Shown: positions 42,501 to 46,385, numbered from the stretch's first letter. The stretch is 64,000 bases of DNA from Megaustenia siamemsis (GCA_032433765.1 JAVIAB010000092.1:36916853-36980852); one strand, 5' to 3'. Program-made: numbers and translations. The notes: generated by a model from the sequence alone, not told the origin.

Positions 42501-42800
42501 TCTAGGTCCAGGAAATCTGTTGAACATGAAGGAGTCATTTTGCATTCCATTGCTATCCACCTTACCACCCATCATCATCATATCGCCATCGTTTCCCATG
42601 CCAAATAAGTCATGGCCCATTTCATCATTGCTTTCCATGCCCAATGCACGGTGACTGTTCATCATATTATTATTCATAGAATGGTCGAGCTTACGCTCAT
42701 CAATATCTCCATTATCATCTTCATCCATCATATTAGAATTTATTTCGGAATCTTCGGGCATTTCGTCGCCCATTGCGTCGATTGCCTCCATGTCCGCCAT
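13279..42800 (-). CDS. TCERG1: TCERG1 (CA150) orthologue, transcription elongation regulator 1; 5' fourteen coding exons
   Basis: TCERG1 is a nuclear factor that links RNA polymerase II elongation with splicing; its WW domains bind proline-rich splicing factors and its FF domains bind the phosphorylated polymerase tail. Fourteen exons join with matching phases into 863 codons: 42454-42800, 37470-38031, 35850-36038, 34915-35077, 33149-33211, 32585-32742, 28669-28798, 27353-27477, 24648-24775, 24107-24246, 19148-19205, 15011-15176, 13878-14086, 13279-13429. Domains: acidic Met-rich start (1-115), Gly/Pro/Met-rich region (116-355), WW1 (W357-P382), WW2 (W505-P530), KE-rich stretch, WW3 (W626-P647), acidic/Lys linker, FF1 (about 726-782), FF2 (about 800-855). 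The start codon has G at -3 and +4. FF3-FF6 are absent, so the gene probably continues past the left edge. A segment between WW3 and the Lys linker that is present in vertebrate TCERG1 was also not located. The family assignment is secure; the end of the gene is unknown. Confidence 0.93.
13878..14086 (-). CDS. TCERG1: TCERG1 exon 13: FF1 and start of FF2
   Basis: It starts [20 protein letters not shown] with [20 protein letters not shown] after it, completing FF1 with its Trp and the RYLLL turn. A charged helix and [16 protein letters not shown] follow, opening FF2. Acceptor TTTCTTAG, donor GTAAGT. Confidence 0.97.
14408..14436. repeat. Poly-T run
   Basis: Nearly uninterrupted T tract in a TCERG1 intron, likely an old retroposon poly-A tail on the minus strand. 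Confidence 0.8.
14524..14705 (-). mobile_element. Short element K, copy 1
   Basis: Read on the minus strand it ends GCCATAAGTGCCGTCTTCGG, CTCGAAAGGACAATAGATAG. It contains CATTTTGGGTACGCAAGG and TGTAAAAAGTATTGTTATGG. Related copies lie at 32.1 and 58.5 kb. It translates into a Cys-rich peptide in one frame but has no convincing ORF. Its tail resembles that of the full-length LINE at 15.8 kb. Confidence 0.6.
15011..15176 (-). CDS. TCERG1: TCERG1 exon 12: helical region and start of FF1
   Basis: It encodes [20 protein letters not shown] then [13 protein letters not shown], nearly the family consensus for the helix leading into FF1. Acceptor ACTTCACAG, donor GTACAT, phase 0 end. Confidence 0.96.
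15376..15391. repeat. Poly-C run
   Basis: Sixteen C in a row, a likely slippage-prone site. Confidence 0.9.
15823..18987 (-). mobile_element. Full-length LINE J with target-site duplication
   Basis: The element lies in a TCERG1 intron, on the same strand as the gene. AAATATTTAT occurs at 15813-15822 and 18988-18997, a 10-bp target duplication. It has a 5' UTR of about 130 bp, one intact ORF, and a short 3' UTR ending GGCTCGAAAGGTCAATAGAT with GATA-type repeats instead of poly-A. This architecture (APE endonuclease, RT, simple-repeat tail, single ORF) fits the RTE-like group. Confidence 0.9.
15916..18858 (-). CDS. LINE J ORF: APE endonuclease-reverse transcriptase, intact
   Basis: This 980-residue protein would nick genomic DNA and reverse-transcribe its own RNA at the nick. 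Endonuclease signatures: GFWNVRTM (22-29), LSEMRW with the catalytic Glu (52-57), MGDFNAKVG (158-166), SDHN (254-257). RT signatures: [17 protein letters not shown] (498-514), [56 protein letters not shown] (685-694), FADDIVLIS with the catalytic Asp pair (728-736). The C-terminal region has YVGHVMRR and a basic [10 protein letters not shown] motif. There are no stops or frameshifts and all catalytic residues are present, so it may be competent. The start ATG lies just after the 5' UTR shared with the derivative at 45.8 kb. Confidence 0.93.
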   Translation of the reverse strand: MCKLAVDSSDSFFGPKTTTKIGFWNVRTMAAPTKHAQVASEMDRYDLDILGLSEMRWPGTGRRSIDNKIVVFSGREDGKHREGVGIMMTDKAARSLLEWEPVNSRLIRTRYKTKHGRLSIVQCYAPTNEADDEVKDDFYNQLQQLINKIPKHDLLIVMGDFNAKVGQDNAGVEHVMGREGCNTTSQNGERLIELCLIENLVIGGTLFPHKNIHKTTWISPDDRTSNQIDHLCIKQQFRSSLIDVRAYRGADVNSDHNLCIGKIRSKFRNQQKRSITHKIDSHKLKDEAIKEKFNIELSNCYSALGEIDLDINEMWDSQSKILMTAAEASAGLKKMEKRAWISDTTWKYIKERREAKRAMTNVKTDLGKVLAKATYKELDNKVKSSARRDTRAYIDNLAEKAETAAITGDSRTLYTVQKMLTNTYTSSGTPILDKSGLMLTTSADIKARWAEHFKEILNRPLPHSLIDFEAETPAAELDVNLDDFTLSEIETTLKLMTNNKAAGEDKLTAEILKAIDSHNLIHLQKMFNIIWKTEKTPHKWKKGIIVKIPKKGNLRDCNNWRGVTLLSVASKLFCKIILNRIKDSIDTVMREEQAGFRKGRSCLDHIFTLRLILEELIEKQKPFVLNFIDFKKAFDSIHRDSLWKILKQYGLPSKIINIIKDMYDGYTCAVRTEEGLSECFPIETGVKQGCILSPLLFGIVMDFIMKKCCTGNKGIEWIQGDHLEDLDFADDIVLISNQIKTMQENTNELSSIASKIGLEVNHEKTKVMKSLIPTSDKIYMENKPVEEIDHFIYLGSHIDREGDTSKEIRIRLAKAAMSFRSLEKLWKSKLISTNTKLRLFKSNVLSTLTYACESWKTARDIETKLNAFENKCLRKILGIEWNEFKTNEEIREIANQPLISSVIKKRRWSYVGHVMRRYNNRIAKQALIWETTGKRKRGRPRETLRRTLMREARAAGIGSLNEIELLAQNRDRWRDLIKYL
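19148..19205 (-). CDS. TCERG1: TCERG1 exon 11: acidic/lysine linker
   Basis: This 58-nt exon encodes [20 protein letters not shown], matching the acidic-then-basic linker of the family. The acceptor ATTTCAG fits the exon 10 phase. The donor GTTAGT is a less common form but gives the correct phase for exon 12. Confidence 0.82.
19272..21544 (+). mobile_element. I-like LINE fragment with RT and RNase H, degraded and interrupted
   Basis: The conceptual product has the RT A block ([12 protein letters not shown]), the C block ([13 protein letters not shown]), [33 protein letters not shown], then an RNase H domain ([29 protein letters not shown], and after a frame change [17 protein letters not shown]). 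RT plus RNase H suggests the I/Jockey group. Several frameshifts and stops are present, and the third RNase H acidic site reads ILTYALSVL, with Tyr where Asp is expected. A SINE splits it at 19412-19650; the reading resumes after it (GIQ then SSLFNWVSQ). Confidence 0.85.
19412..19650 (+). mobile_element. tRNA-like SINE (family S2) inserted in the I-like LINE
   Basis: ATCCAGAG at 19404-19411 and 19651-19658 is an 8-bp target duplication. The head GGCCGTGCGGCTAAAACC and the B-box-like GTGTTCGAAGCCC suggest a tRNA origin; the 3' end is T-rich. Removing it restores continuity of the LINE coding sequence. Confidence 0.75.
21545..21596. repeat. (GA)n microsatellite
   Basis: About 25 AG units at the end of the I-like LINE; it may have grown from the element's 3' tail. 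Confidence 0.9.
21838..22680 (-). mobile_element. LINE fragment, C-terminal region
   Basis: On the minus strand it reads [20 protein letters not shown] then [15 protein letters not shown], the post-RT region of RTE-like elements, and further up [17 protein letters not shown] residues (about 22640). It is broken by frame changes. Confidence 0.65.
22690..22915 (+). repeat. Family L, copy 3
   Basis: Blocks TTGCACCTTTCACCAACACA, ACTTCAGCATGGCATTTTTG, AATCCCTACTCAAATGG and GAGTTGCTGACCATTCTC are in the family order. Confidence 0.55.
23165..23290 (+). mobile_element. Diverged S1-related SINE fragment
   Basis: GTTCACTCAACCTCTGAAAA, TGATGGAAAGTACAAC and TGACCACATTATAAT follow the S1 body order. Confidence 0.4.
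23321..23893 (-). mobile_element. RTE-like LINE (family A), 5'-truncated copy with TSD
   Basis: ATTTTCTTTAT at 23310-23320 and 23894-23904 is an 11-bp target duplication. The minus strand encodes [33 protein letters not shown], then [37 protein letters not shown] and [18 protein letters not shown], and ends in a (GAT)n tail. The frame is nearly intact, so it is a recent insertion. Confidence 0.88.
24107..24246 (-). CDS. TCERG1: TCERG1 exon 10: WW3 domain
   Basis: It encodes [19 protein letters not shown] then [19 protein letters not shown], an atypical WW domain characteristic of TCERG1. The donor is taken as GTGAAT after AAAACTG, which keeps the frame into exon 11. The family segment that normally follows (GMEELKK-like) is not here. 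Confidence 0.94.
24648..24775 (-). CDS. TCERG1: TCERG1 exon 9: Lys/Glu-rich stretch and pre-WW3 motif
   Basis: It starts with alternating Lys/Glu (likely a charged helix) and ends [13 protein letters not shown], a strongly conserved TCERG1 motif just before WW3. The Trp codon is split by the intron (TG then G). Acceptor TTTACACAG, donor GTAAGT. Confidence 0.95.
25048..25358 (-). repeat. Family L, copy 4, nested in the old LINE
   Basis: Minus-strand L blocks (TTTGATCCCTAATTGCTTGG, GCCTTTCGGTCCGACACATC) lie between AGTCAATGG (25037) and AGTCAATGA (25359), a likely target duplication. Confidence 0.6.
25599..26575 (-). mobile_element. RTE-like LINE (family G) with TSD, nested in the old LINE
   Basis: TAAAATCAAAAT at 25587-25598 and 26576-26587 is a 12-bp target duplication. 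The minus strand encodes NCKIK-like upstream parts and [20 protein letters not shown] then [20 protein letters not shown]. The tail at 25599-25610 is (GAT)n-like. It carries its own SINE at 26167-26385. Confidence 0.82.
26167..26385 (+). mobile_element. SINE (family S3), 5'-truncated, nested in the family G LINE
   Basis: TCCAGGTC at 26159-26166 and 26386-26393 is an 8-bp duplication, and the element ends in about 16 A. It shares ACACAAAATTCAGTTCC and GGGACGTCACCAGAGGT with the longer S3 copy at 44.8-45.0 kb. Confidence 0.8.
27353..27477 (-). CDS. TCERG1: TCERG1 exon 8: Gln/Glu/Ser-rich linker
   Basis: It encodes [13 protein letters not shown] followed by an acidic stretch ending [10 protein letters not shown]. 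The acceptor ATCCACAG fits the single base left by exon 7; the donor is GTACAA. Function is inferred only from its place between WW2 and WW3. Confidence 0.85.
27595..27985 (-). mobile_element. tRNA-headed SINE sharing the family L tail
   Basis: On the minus strand the head reads GGGGCTGGGTGGTCTAGATG with a B box GGGTTCAATATCC. It continues through ATGGTTTCTTCGTGGTTTCA to AGATGGATGTGTCAGGCTGA and CATCCATGCCCACTTAGCG. The last blocks are those of family L, so L elements may be truncated relatives. Confidence 0.65.
28669..28798 (-). CDS. TCERG1: TCERG1 exon 7: WW2 domain
   Basis: It encodes [20 protein letters not shown] then [17 protein letters not shown]: a complete WW domain with both Trp residues and the closing Pro, very close to WW2 of the family. 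Acceptor TCTATACAG, donor GTAATT, one base left over. Confidence 0.97.
29247..29942 (-). mobile_element. Probable LTR of an LTR retrotransposon with adjoining primer-binding site
   Basis: The 696-bp segment begins TGTGACAAACACCGGG and ends AGTACACA on the minus strand, i.e. TG...CA termini. It contains GTAATAAAGCG, a likely poly-A signal. It is followed at once (29246 downward) by TGGTGGACCGAACAG, where the TGG suits a tRNA primer-binding site, and about 80 bp of internal sequence. The other LTR and coding genes are absent. No copy was available for comparison. Confidence 0.45.
30028..30115 (+). repeat. Short dispersed repeat shared with 38553-38640
   Basis: TGTTTGACCACGGCAAACTG, CCAATTTTGAAGAATTTGT and the following bases resemble the copy near 38.55 kb. 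Nature unknown. Confidence 0.4.
30184..30440 (+). mobile_element. RTE-like LINE (family E) 3' end with TSD
   Basis: ATCAATAAATATA at 30171-30183 and 30441-30453 is a 13-bp duplication. The insert encodes [20 protein letters not shown] then [20 protein letters not shown] and ends CGGTACTTGATGATG. It is a short, recent 5'-truncated copy. Confidence 0.88.
30517..30776 (+). mobile_element. SINE family S1, copy 2, with TSD
   Basis: TACAATATATAAAT at 30503-30516 and 30777-30790 is a 14-bp duplication. A box TAGCTCAGTGG, B box GGTTCGATCCC, full S1 body, and a T-rich 3' end. Confidence 0.92.
31279..31950 (+). mobile_element. Rearranged RTE-like LINE (family G) with inverted 3' tails and TSD
   Basis: ATGGAATCATTTTA at 31265-31278 and 31951-31964 is a 14-bp duplication around 672 bp. 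Inside are a plus-strand coding piece ([20 protein letters not shown], to 31466), a minus-strand 3' end (31468-31662, opening with a reversed GAT tail), and a plus-strand 3' end (31670-31950, [18 protein letters not shown], ending GATGATGATG). The two 3' ends form an inverted repeat. Confidence 0.8.
32098..32385 (-). mobile_element. Short element K, copy 2
   Basis: Minus-strand copy of element K with the tail TCGGGTCGAAAGGACAATAG. It is longer upstream (GCATGTCGTAAGAGGCGACT) than copy 1. A Cys-rich frame ([12 protein letters not shown]) is conserved with the 58.5-kb copy, but nothing shows it is translated. Confidence 0.6.
32585..32742 (-). CDS. TCERG1: TCERG1 exon 6: linker before WW2
   Basis: The acceptor TTGTTTTAG and donor GTAAGT bound an exon encoding [20 protein letters not shown] and a Ser/Thr/Pro-rich stretch ending KLPSVQ. 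The phase matches exons 5 and 7. Confidence 0.85.
32885..33105 (-). mobile_element. LINE terminal fragment
   Basis: The minus strand reads [16 protein letters not shown] residues then [20 protein letters not shown], the end of an RT-type ORF. The plus-strand fragment at 38.4 kb is related. Confidence 0.55.
33149..33211 (-). CDS. TCERG1: TCERG1 exon 5: short Gln/Ala linker
   Basis: This 63-nt exon encodes [20 protein letters not shown]. It is bounded by acceptor TTCATTTAG and donor GTATGT, in phase with exons 4 and 6 (phase 1 on both sides). It is too short to stand out as an open frame; it is called from splice sites, phase and the family's Gln/Ala-rich linker at this place. Confidence 0.8.
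33398..33970 (+). mobile_element. Degraded LINE RT fragment
   Basis: [20 protein letters not shown] then [12 protein letters not shown] and [13 protein letters not shown] match RT blocks (G.RQGC.LSP and the region after FADD). The catalytic box is lost (LTGNIDGL). Stops are frequent. Confidence 0.65.
34915..35077 (-). CDS. TCERG1: TCERG1 exon 4: second half of WW1, Ala/Gln-rich linker
   Basis: It starts [19 protein letters not shown], completing WW1 with the aromatic triplet, the second Trp and the closing Pro. It then runs into an Ala/Gln/Gly/Thr linker. The donor GTAGGT leaves one base of a codon. Confidence 0.95.
35170..35410 (+). mobile_element. Degraded LINE 3' fragment
   Basis: It reads [20 protein letters not shown] then [20 protein letters not shown], the family C-terminal GHV.R..RL...ILEG..G.R.RGRPR.RW pattern. 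Confidence 0.65.
35850..36038 (-). CDS. TCERG1: TCERG1 exon 3: proline/methionine-rich linker and first half of WW1
   Basis: The acceptor TTCACAG and donor GTGAGT bound 63 in-phase codons. The product is Pro/Met-rich and ends with [12 protein letters not shown], the first strand of WW domain 1 with its first Trp. The WW domain is split by the following intron. Confidence 0.93.
36790..37055 (+). mobile_element. Degraded LINE fragment
   Basis: A frame contains [20 protein letters not shown] then [20 protein letters not shown], matching the post-RT region of LINEs (L..YG.ESW....E..I..FE..C.R..L.IPW). Confidence 0.6.
37470..38031 (-). CDS. TCERG1: TCERG1 exon 2: Gly/Pro/Met-rich low-complexity region
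   Basis: The acceptor TTTTTCAG precedes 38031 and the donor GTAAGA follows 37470 (phase 0). It encodes MRGPP runs and then [17 protein letters not shown], which resembles the N-terminal proline-rich region of vertebrate TCERG1. About nine 7-residue units of the type [14 protein letters not shown] follow; several central units are near-identical at the DNA level (21-bp period). Open frames on the opposite strand here are shadows of this repeat. Confidence 0.88.
37580..37790 (-). repeat. 21-bp coding tandem repeat in TCERG1 exon 2
   Basis: About nine to ten units encode [14 protein letters not shown] heptads. Three to four central units (TTCTGTCCCATTCCAGGGCC on the plus strand) are identical, suggesting recent copy-number change. 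Confidence 0.85.
38400..38645 (+). mobile_element. LINE terminal fragment and adjoining repeat
   Basis: GGGAAGACATAGTTGCAGAC CGCAATC gives [11 protein letters not shown], matching the minus-strand fragment at 33.0 kb. A short duplicated TGGGAAGACATAG precedes it, and the 88-bp repeat also seen at 30.03 kb follows. Confidence 0.5.
39643..39799 (+). repeat. 157-bp segment duplicated inside the palindromic Penelope-like element
   Basis: This stretch recurs at 40913-41069 with one visible mismatch (T/C near its end). Its own flanks show no element ends, so this copy may be the source. Confidence 0.9.
40100..40310 (-). repeat. Family L, copy 5
   Basis: Minus-strand L blocks (GCACTTTTCAGCTCAACACA, TCTGACTTCAGCATGGCATT) are seen together with the GCGCTGACAACTTCCAGC block. 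Confidence 0.5.
40569..41593. mobile_element. Palindromic Penelope-like element (PLE-B) with TSD
   Basis: TTCTCCATGATTG at 40556-40568 and 41594-41606 is a 13-bp duplication. The insert is a long inverted repeat. The left arm (about 40655-40900) and right arm (about 41071-41590, split by a SINE) share GGCTCAATAGGCCTTCAGCA and its reverse, AGTAATGAAACATCAAAAAC, CACGGGTGT and more. Left-end sequence GGGTTAAGGCA and the repeat resemble PLE-A at 43.9 kb. There are no coding genes. Each arm has a hammerhead-like core with CTGCTGA in place of CTGATGA. Confidence 0.75.
41183..41437 (-). mobile_element. SINE family S1, copy 3, inserted in PLE-B
   Basis: TAGTTTGCTATGTAG at 41168-41182 and 41438-41452 is a 15-bp duplication. 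The minus strand has TAGCTCAGTGG and GGTTCGATCCC boxes and the whole S1 body. Confidence 0.93.
42454..42800 (-). CDS. TCERG1: TCERG1 exon 1 (coding part)
   Basis: It starts [19 protein letters not shown] and is rich in Asp, Met and Asn, then turns into GPRG repeats. The donor GTGAGT follows 42454. The exon ends after two bases of a Gly codon, completed by the first base of exon 2. The acidic start is not typical of vertebrate TCERG1, so the N-terminus is supported by splice phase and by the RG/PG run rather than by direct similarity. Confidence 0.85.
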
Positions 42801-43024
42801 TACTGCTCCAAATCTGTGTTGTTTGCCTCGTTCTGGCCAGAATTTACTCCTGAACTGTTTGTACAATCGGTACTATCATCAAGTGTCTTGCCAACAGAAA
42901 TTTTTTCGGGTTCCTGGTTTTGACTAAATTGATTTTGACTTCTGGGCGTAAGCGAGGAATACACGGCTGGATCTACCACTAATGAAATAGAAAATTTGGG
43001 AGGTAGATGAATTTTCATTAACAT
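42800..43024 (-). promoter_or_regulatory. TCERG1 5' leader region with an upstream ORF ending at the start codon
   Basis: Upstream of the TCERG1 ATG is a 74-codon frame whose TAA shares its last A with the ATG (TAATG). If the mRNA leader reaches 43024, reinitiation after this upstream ORF would be possible. The transcription start is not visible, so the role is speculative. The encoded residues are polar (Ser, Asn, Gln, Asp) and match no family I recognise. Confidence 0.3.
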
Positions 43025-43295
43025 ACAAATTCGAACACAGAGAAAAATTATCTGGCCACATGAATGTACTCAAAGCCAAAGAACTATAAAGCAGATGCAA
43101 AAACTGAAACTAGAGCTGAAATTCTTTGAATCAGACAAGAAAAGAATTAAGCAAACAATGGATTCTTCAGAGAAGATTTATCAGTAGTTACACCGGTGAA
43201 GAGTCAGGGAGATGATTTAAGGGAAATCATCATCATCGAGTGCTTTCTCCGCAACGAAGGTTGGCTAACATGGATCGCCATTCTACTCTGTTTCT

Positions 43296-43881
43296 CTGTC
43301 TCTGAGTACGGGTTCGATCCTGCCTTGGTCCATATTTTTTTCTGTTGTTGATTATTTGTCATTTTTCCGAGTGCTGTAAACATACCTCTTCCTCTGAATT
43401 GATTCACTGATTATCGCCTCGGAAGTTTCCCTCTATAATAATATTCATTTATTATTATTTGTCTCCAGTCTAAACCACTGGAAACTACTATTCGTGCTGT
43501 TTGGTCCTAAATGTTTGTCTGCAACGCAAGTATTCAGCCCTACCCTATCCGGGAGATACTTGTCTTAACAGGAAAAAATATTTCCGAGCTGTGATCGCAG
43601 CCTTATGCTATAGTCATAGGAAAGCCTTCGCGAAAGGACTTTGCCTACGAAGCTAATTTTTTAGTTAGCTGAGTGGCAGAGTTCCTAAGCGTTTGGCTTT
43701 TCGTGGCAAGGCGCTGTGCCACTGAGTACGGGTTCGATCCTTGGTCCATATTTTTTTCTGTTGTTGATTATTTGTCATTTTTCCGAGTGCTGTAAACATA
43801 CCTCTTCCTCTGAATTGATTCACTGATTATCGCCTCGGAAGTTTCCCTCTATAATAATATTCATTTATTATTATTTGTCTC
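43296..43881 (+). mobile_element. Dimeric tRNA-like SINE (family S4) with TSD
   Basis: CTACTCTGTTTCT at 43283-43295 and 43882-43894 is a 13-bp duplication. The insert holds two near-identical segments of about 155 bp (about 43303-43462 and 43727-43881, from GAGTACGGGTTCGATCC to TTATTATTTGTCTCC). Before the second is a tRNA-like head (TTAGCTGAGTGGCAGAG and TTCGTGGCAAGGCGCTGTG). The first unit is truncated after the B box. Confidence 0.75.
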
Positions 43882-44040
43882 CTACTCTGTTTCTTGCTTT
43901 GATGGTGCAGGCTGTCATAGATTGAGGGTTAAGGCATAAAAATGCGAAGCTGCAGTAAAGCTGAATGTGAGGAAAAATTAAAAAAATAAAAAAATGGTAT
44001 GTAAGAAGCTTTACGTGATAAGTGGACGACACAGACTAAA

Positions 44041-44070
44041 CGACGTTTCGGCCCAATAGGCCTTCATCAG
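44041..44070 (-). ncRNA. Hammerhead-ribozyme-like core in PLE-A
   Basis: On the minus strand, CTGATGA (44070-44064) is followed by a short stem-loop (GGCC, TATTG, GGCC), GAAA, then C and GTC with cleavage expected after GTC. These are the conserved hammerhead elements in order, and minimal hammerheads with a very short stem III are known in Penelope-like elements. The A after CTGATGA is bulged in the stem and no convincing stem I is seen, so activity is uncertain. Confidence 0.5.
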
Positions 44071-44765
44071 GAACACAAAAAAAAAACACACACACAAACC
44101 TAATAACGAAACAACCAAAGCAAAAACAATCGAAATGTGTTAAAGAAAACAAAATTATTTATCCTGTCAAAACAAAAGGAAATAGCAACCAAGTGCAGCT
44201 GTCGTGAACGTAGAGAAACGTGCAAAGATATGCGCAAATGCACACAGAACCAGAGGAGTTCACACAGGGGTCAGTGTGCAAACACAAAGGAGAAAGAATA
44301 GAATAGTAGACTAACAGGTGTTCAAAAGGCGGTAAGAGTGAGATGTCTGAGAGTGGGGTACAATAAAAACAAATGAGGGGTAAGGAGCATAGAAACAAAG
44401 GTATAGAGGAGAACACTGAAGTGTCTCATAAGGGACTAGAGGAGAAGAACTATAAATAGCACGGTATAGTAAGTAGACCAAAGAACCCAAATATGTGCAG
44501 TAGAGAAGGCTATGCAAAAAGGAAGGAGCAACCAAAAGGAAACTATGTGTATGTGTGTGATACATTCATACCTCTTGGGGTCAGCGAACCATACTGGACT
44601 ATGAGGCGATTTTCCAAAGTATGGCGGCTGCGGTCGCCATAGTGACAAAGGACAATACCAGTGACACGGATGTCGTCTTTGCCCTTGTGATCAGGGGAGT
44701 TGAAGTGGGAAGACACCGGAGTACCAGTATTCTGTTGGACATCACGTAGATGTTCACACAATCTT

Positions 44766-45007
44766 CGGGTGTCCGGTTAGCGCAATCGATAGGCGGTTGG
44801 CTTACCAGGTTCGTACCCTGGCGAGGACACCTGGGTTTTACTAATTCCCTAAAAATTAGTACCTCTGAAGTCGGAGTAAATCTGCCTGCATGGCGAGGGG
44901 CATCCTGTAATGGGATAAAACAGACTTTACACGCAAAATTCAGTCCCACAAAAATTGAGTGGGTGGGACTTCGTCAGAGGTCAAAGCTGACGAAAGCGAA
45001 CGAACGA
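44766..45007 (+). mobile_element. tRNA-derived SINE (family S3), inserted in PLE-A
   Basis: ACACAATCTT at 44756-44765 and 45008-45017 is a 10-bp duplication. The A box TAGCGCAATCG fits the pol III consensus exactly and the B box is GGTTCGTACCC. The body ends GACGAAAGCGAACGAACGA. It splits the GIY-YIG coding sequence. Confidence 0.9.
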
Positions 45008-45794
45008 ACACAATCTTTCCGCTAATCTTCTCCCAGACTCACCAATATAGGTCATGTGGCATCGTTGGCATATGATGGCATAAATGATGTTGCGGGACAC
45101 ACATGTGAAGCTATGCTTGATCTCAAACCGTCCATTGGTGAACAAGACCGAGTCAGCAGGGAGCACATAAGCACAGGTGATACAGTTACGACCACAAGGG
45201 GCCGTACCGAAGTGTTGAGGGTGGGAGCGAGGGAGATGGCTCCTAACCAAAATATCTCTCAGATTCCTGTCGCGCTTAAAAGCGATCATCGGGGGATCAC
45301 TAATAAGTAGACGGGTAGTGGGATCAGAGAGGAGAATGGAACGGTAGCGGTTGAGTATCATAGATTGACTTGTCCATCTTTTGATGTTACTCGTCCATGT
45401 TAGTCTTGGTCTGCCTCTGCCTCTTTTACCTTGTATGTCCCTTCTAATATTACTTTTAGTAGGCTGTTGTGTCTTTTGACATGCCCCACAAATTTCATTT
45501 GTCTTGTTTTTAATTGTATTTAGTAGTTTTCTTTGTATTTTCAGTTGTTTTAAAACTTCATCGTTTGTTTTATTTTCTTTCCATCCAATTGTACCTTTTC
45601 TTCTATAAATCCACATTTCAAAGGCTTCAATTTTCTGTTCTGTTTTCTTGTCTAATTTCCATGTTTCTGCACCATACAGGAATACTGAGAAGATGTAACA
45701 TTTTGCCATTCTTAGTTTCAGCCCTGCTGAAACCTAGTCTCAGCTGTTTCCCTATTTAAGGGAAAACACGCTATAATCTATGCCAACAAAATAA

Positions 45795-46047
45795 GTTTCC
45801 GGTTGGATCCAAAATGGAGGAATTATTTTTCTCCGGCTTGGTATAGGAGCGTTGATCAGAGGTTTAACATGTTGCTATCGTACAGATGAATTTGTTAATG
45901 AAATGTAGACCTGATACAGACAAATGGCGAGATTTGATAAAAGATCTTTACAAGGATTGAAAACTGCTAGATTAAAATTTAAATAACAGAAAGAGTATCT
46001 GGGTCTATGCCATTTAGGCCGGCTACGGCTCGAAAGGTCAATAGATA
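45795..46047 (+). mobile_element. Non-autonomous LINE J derivative (5' UTR joined to 3' end)
   Basis: 45795-45919 matches the LINE J 5' UTR (TTTCCGGTT, AAAATGGAGGAATTATTTTT, CTCCGGCTTGGTATAG, up to GACCTGATACAG). 45920-46047 matches the last 20 nt of its ORF and 3' UTR (AATGGCGAGATTTGATAAAA, GGCTACGGCTCGAAAGGTCA ATAGATAG). The 2.9-kb ORF is missing exactly between. Confidence 0.85.
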
Positions 46048-46089
46048 GAAAGTAAAAGAAATGCTGCTGCTTGCCTTTATCTGCATCAT

Positions 46090-46385
46090 TAAAAGGACGT
46101 AAAGTGGTCTTTTATACGTTGTGTTGTGGTTTCCAGTGGAACTGGGGTATTTGCACCTTTCGGCCCAACACATTAAATTTCAAATTGGCATTTTTAGTAC
46201 CAGATGCCTTCCCTCTCGATTCATACTCACTTGACCAGACTAGTCTGGTTAGTCTATTTTTAGGAGCACCGCGGAGACGTGGAGTAGGATCTGGATAGTT
46301 CTTGTTCATCAATCCTGGCACAACCTTTCAGCTATGATTCGTTAAAAACTTTCATCTCTGTTGAGATAGAGCGTCTCTTTTCCCG
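46090..46385 (+). repeat. Family L, copy 6
   Basis: TTGCACCTTTCGGCCCAACA, ATTCATACTCACTTGACCAG, ACTAGTCTGGTTAGTC and GCACCGCGGAGACGTGGAGT are family blocks in order. It directly follows the LINE J derivative. Confidence 0.65.

Larger units (their letters stand above)
43926..45357 (-). mobile_element. Penelope-like element (PLE-A), 5'-truncated, with GIY-YIG endonuclease region
   Basis: TCATAGATTGA at 43915-43925 and 45358-45368 is an 11-bp duplication. On the minus strand the coding part reads RNLRDILVRSHLPRSHP, CGRNCITCAYV (zinc-binding-like Cys pattern), then the GIY-YIG domain (IIYAIICQRCHMTYIGESGR RLAERL), interrupted by a SINE, then EHLRDVQQNTGTPVSSHFNS, DDIRVTGIVLCHYGDRS and LENRLIVQYGSLTPRGMN. 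The reverse transcriptase is missing. The 3' region carries a hammerhead-like motif at about 44041-44070. Confidence 0.85.
43227..45731 (-). mobile_element. RTE-like LINE (family G) 3' end, split by two insertions
   Basis: Pieces 43227-43295, 43895-43925 and 45369-45731 read in order on the minus strand ([60 protein letters not shown]) to a (GAT)n tail. The breaks carry a dimeric SINE and a Penelope-like element, each with its own target duplication. Confidence 0.82.

Noticed and set aside
43203..43407. Minus-strand MNQFRGRGMFTALGKM frame as an upstream TCERG1 exon
   Set aside because: It lies within the dimeric SINE and the LINE tail; the RG motif is coincidental.
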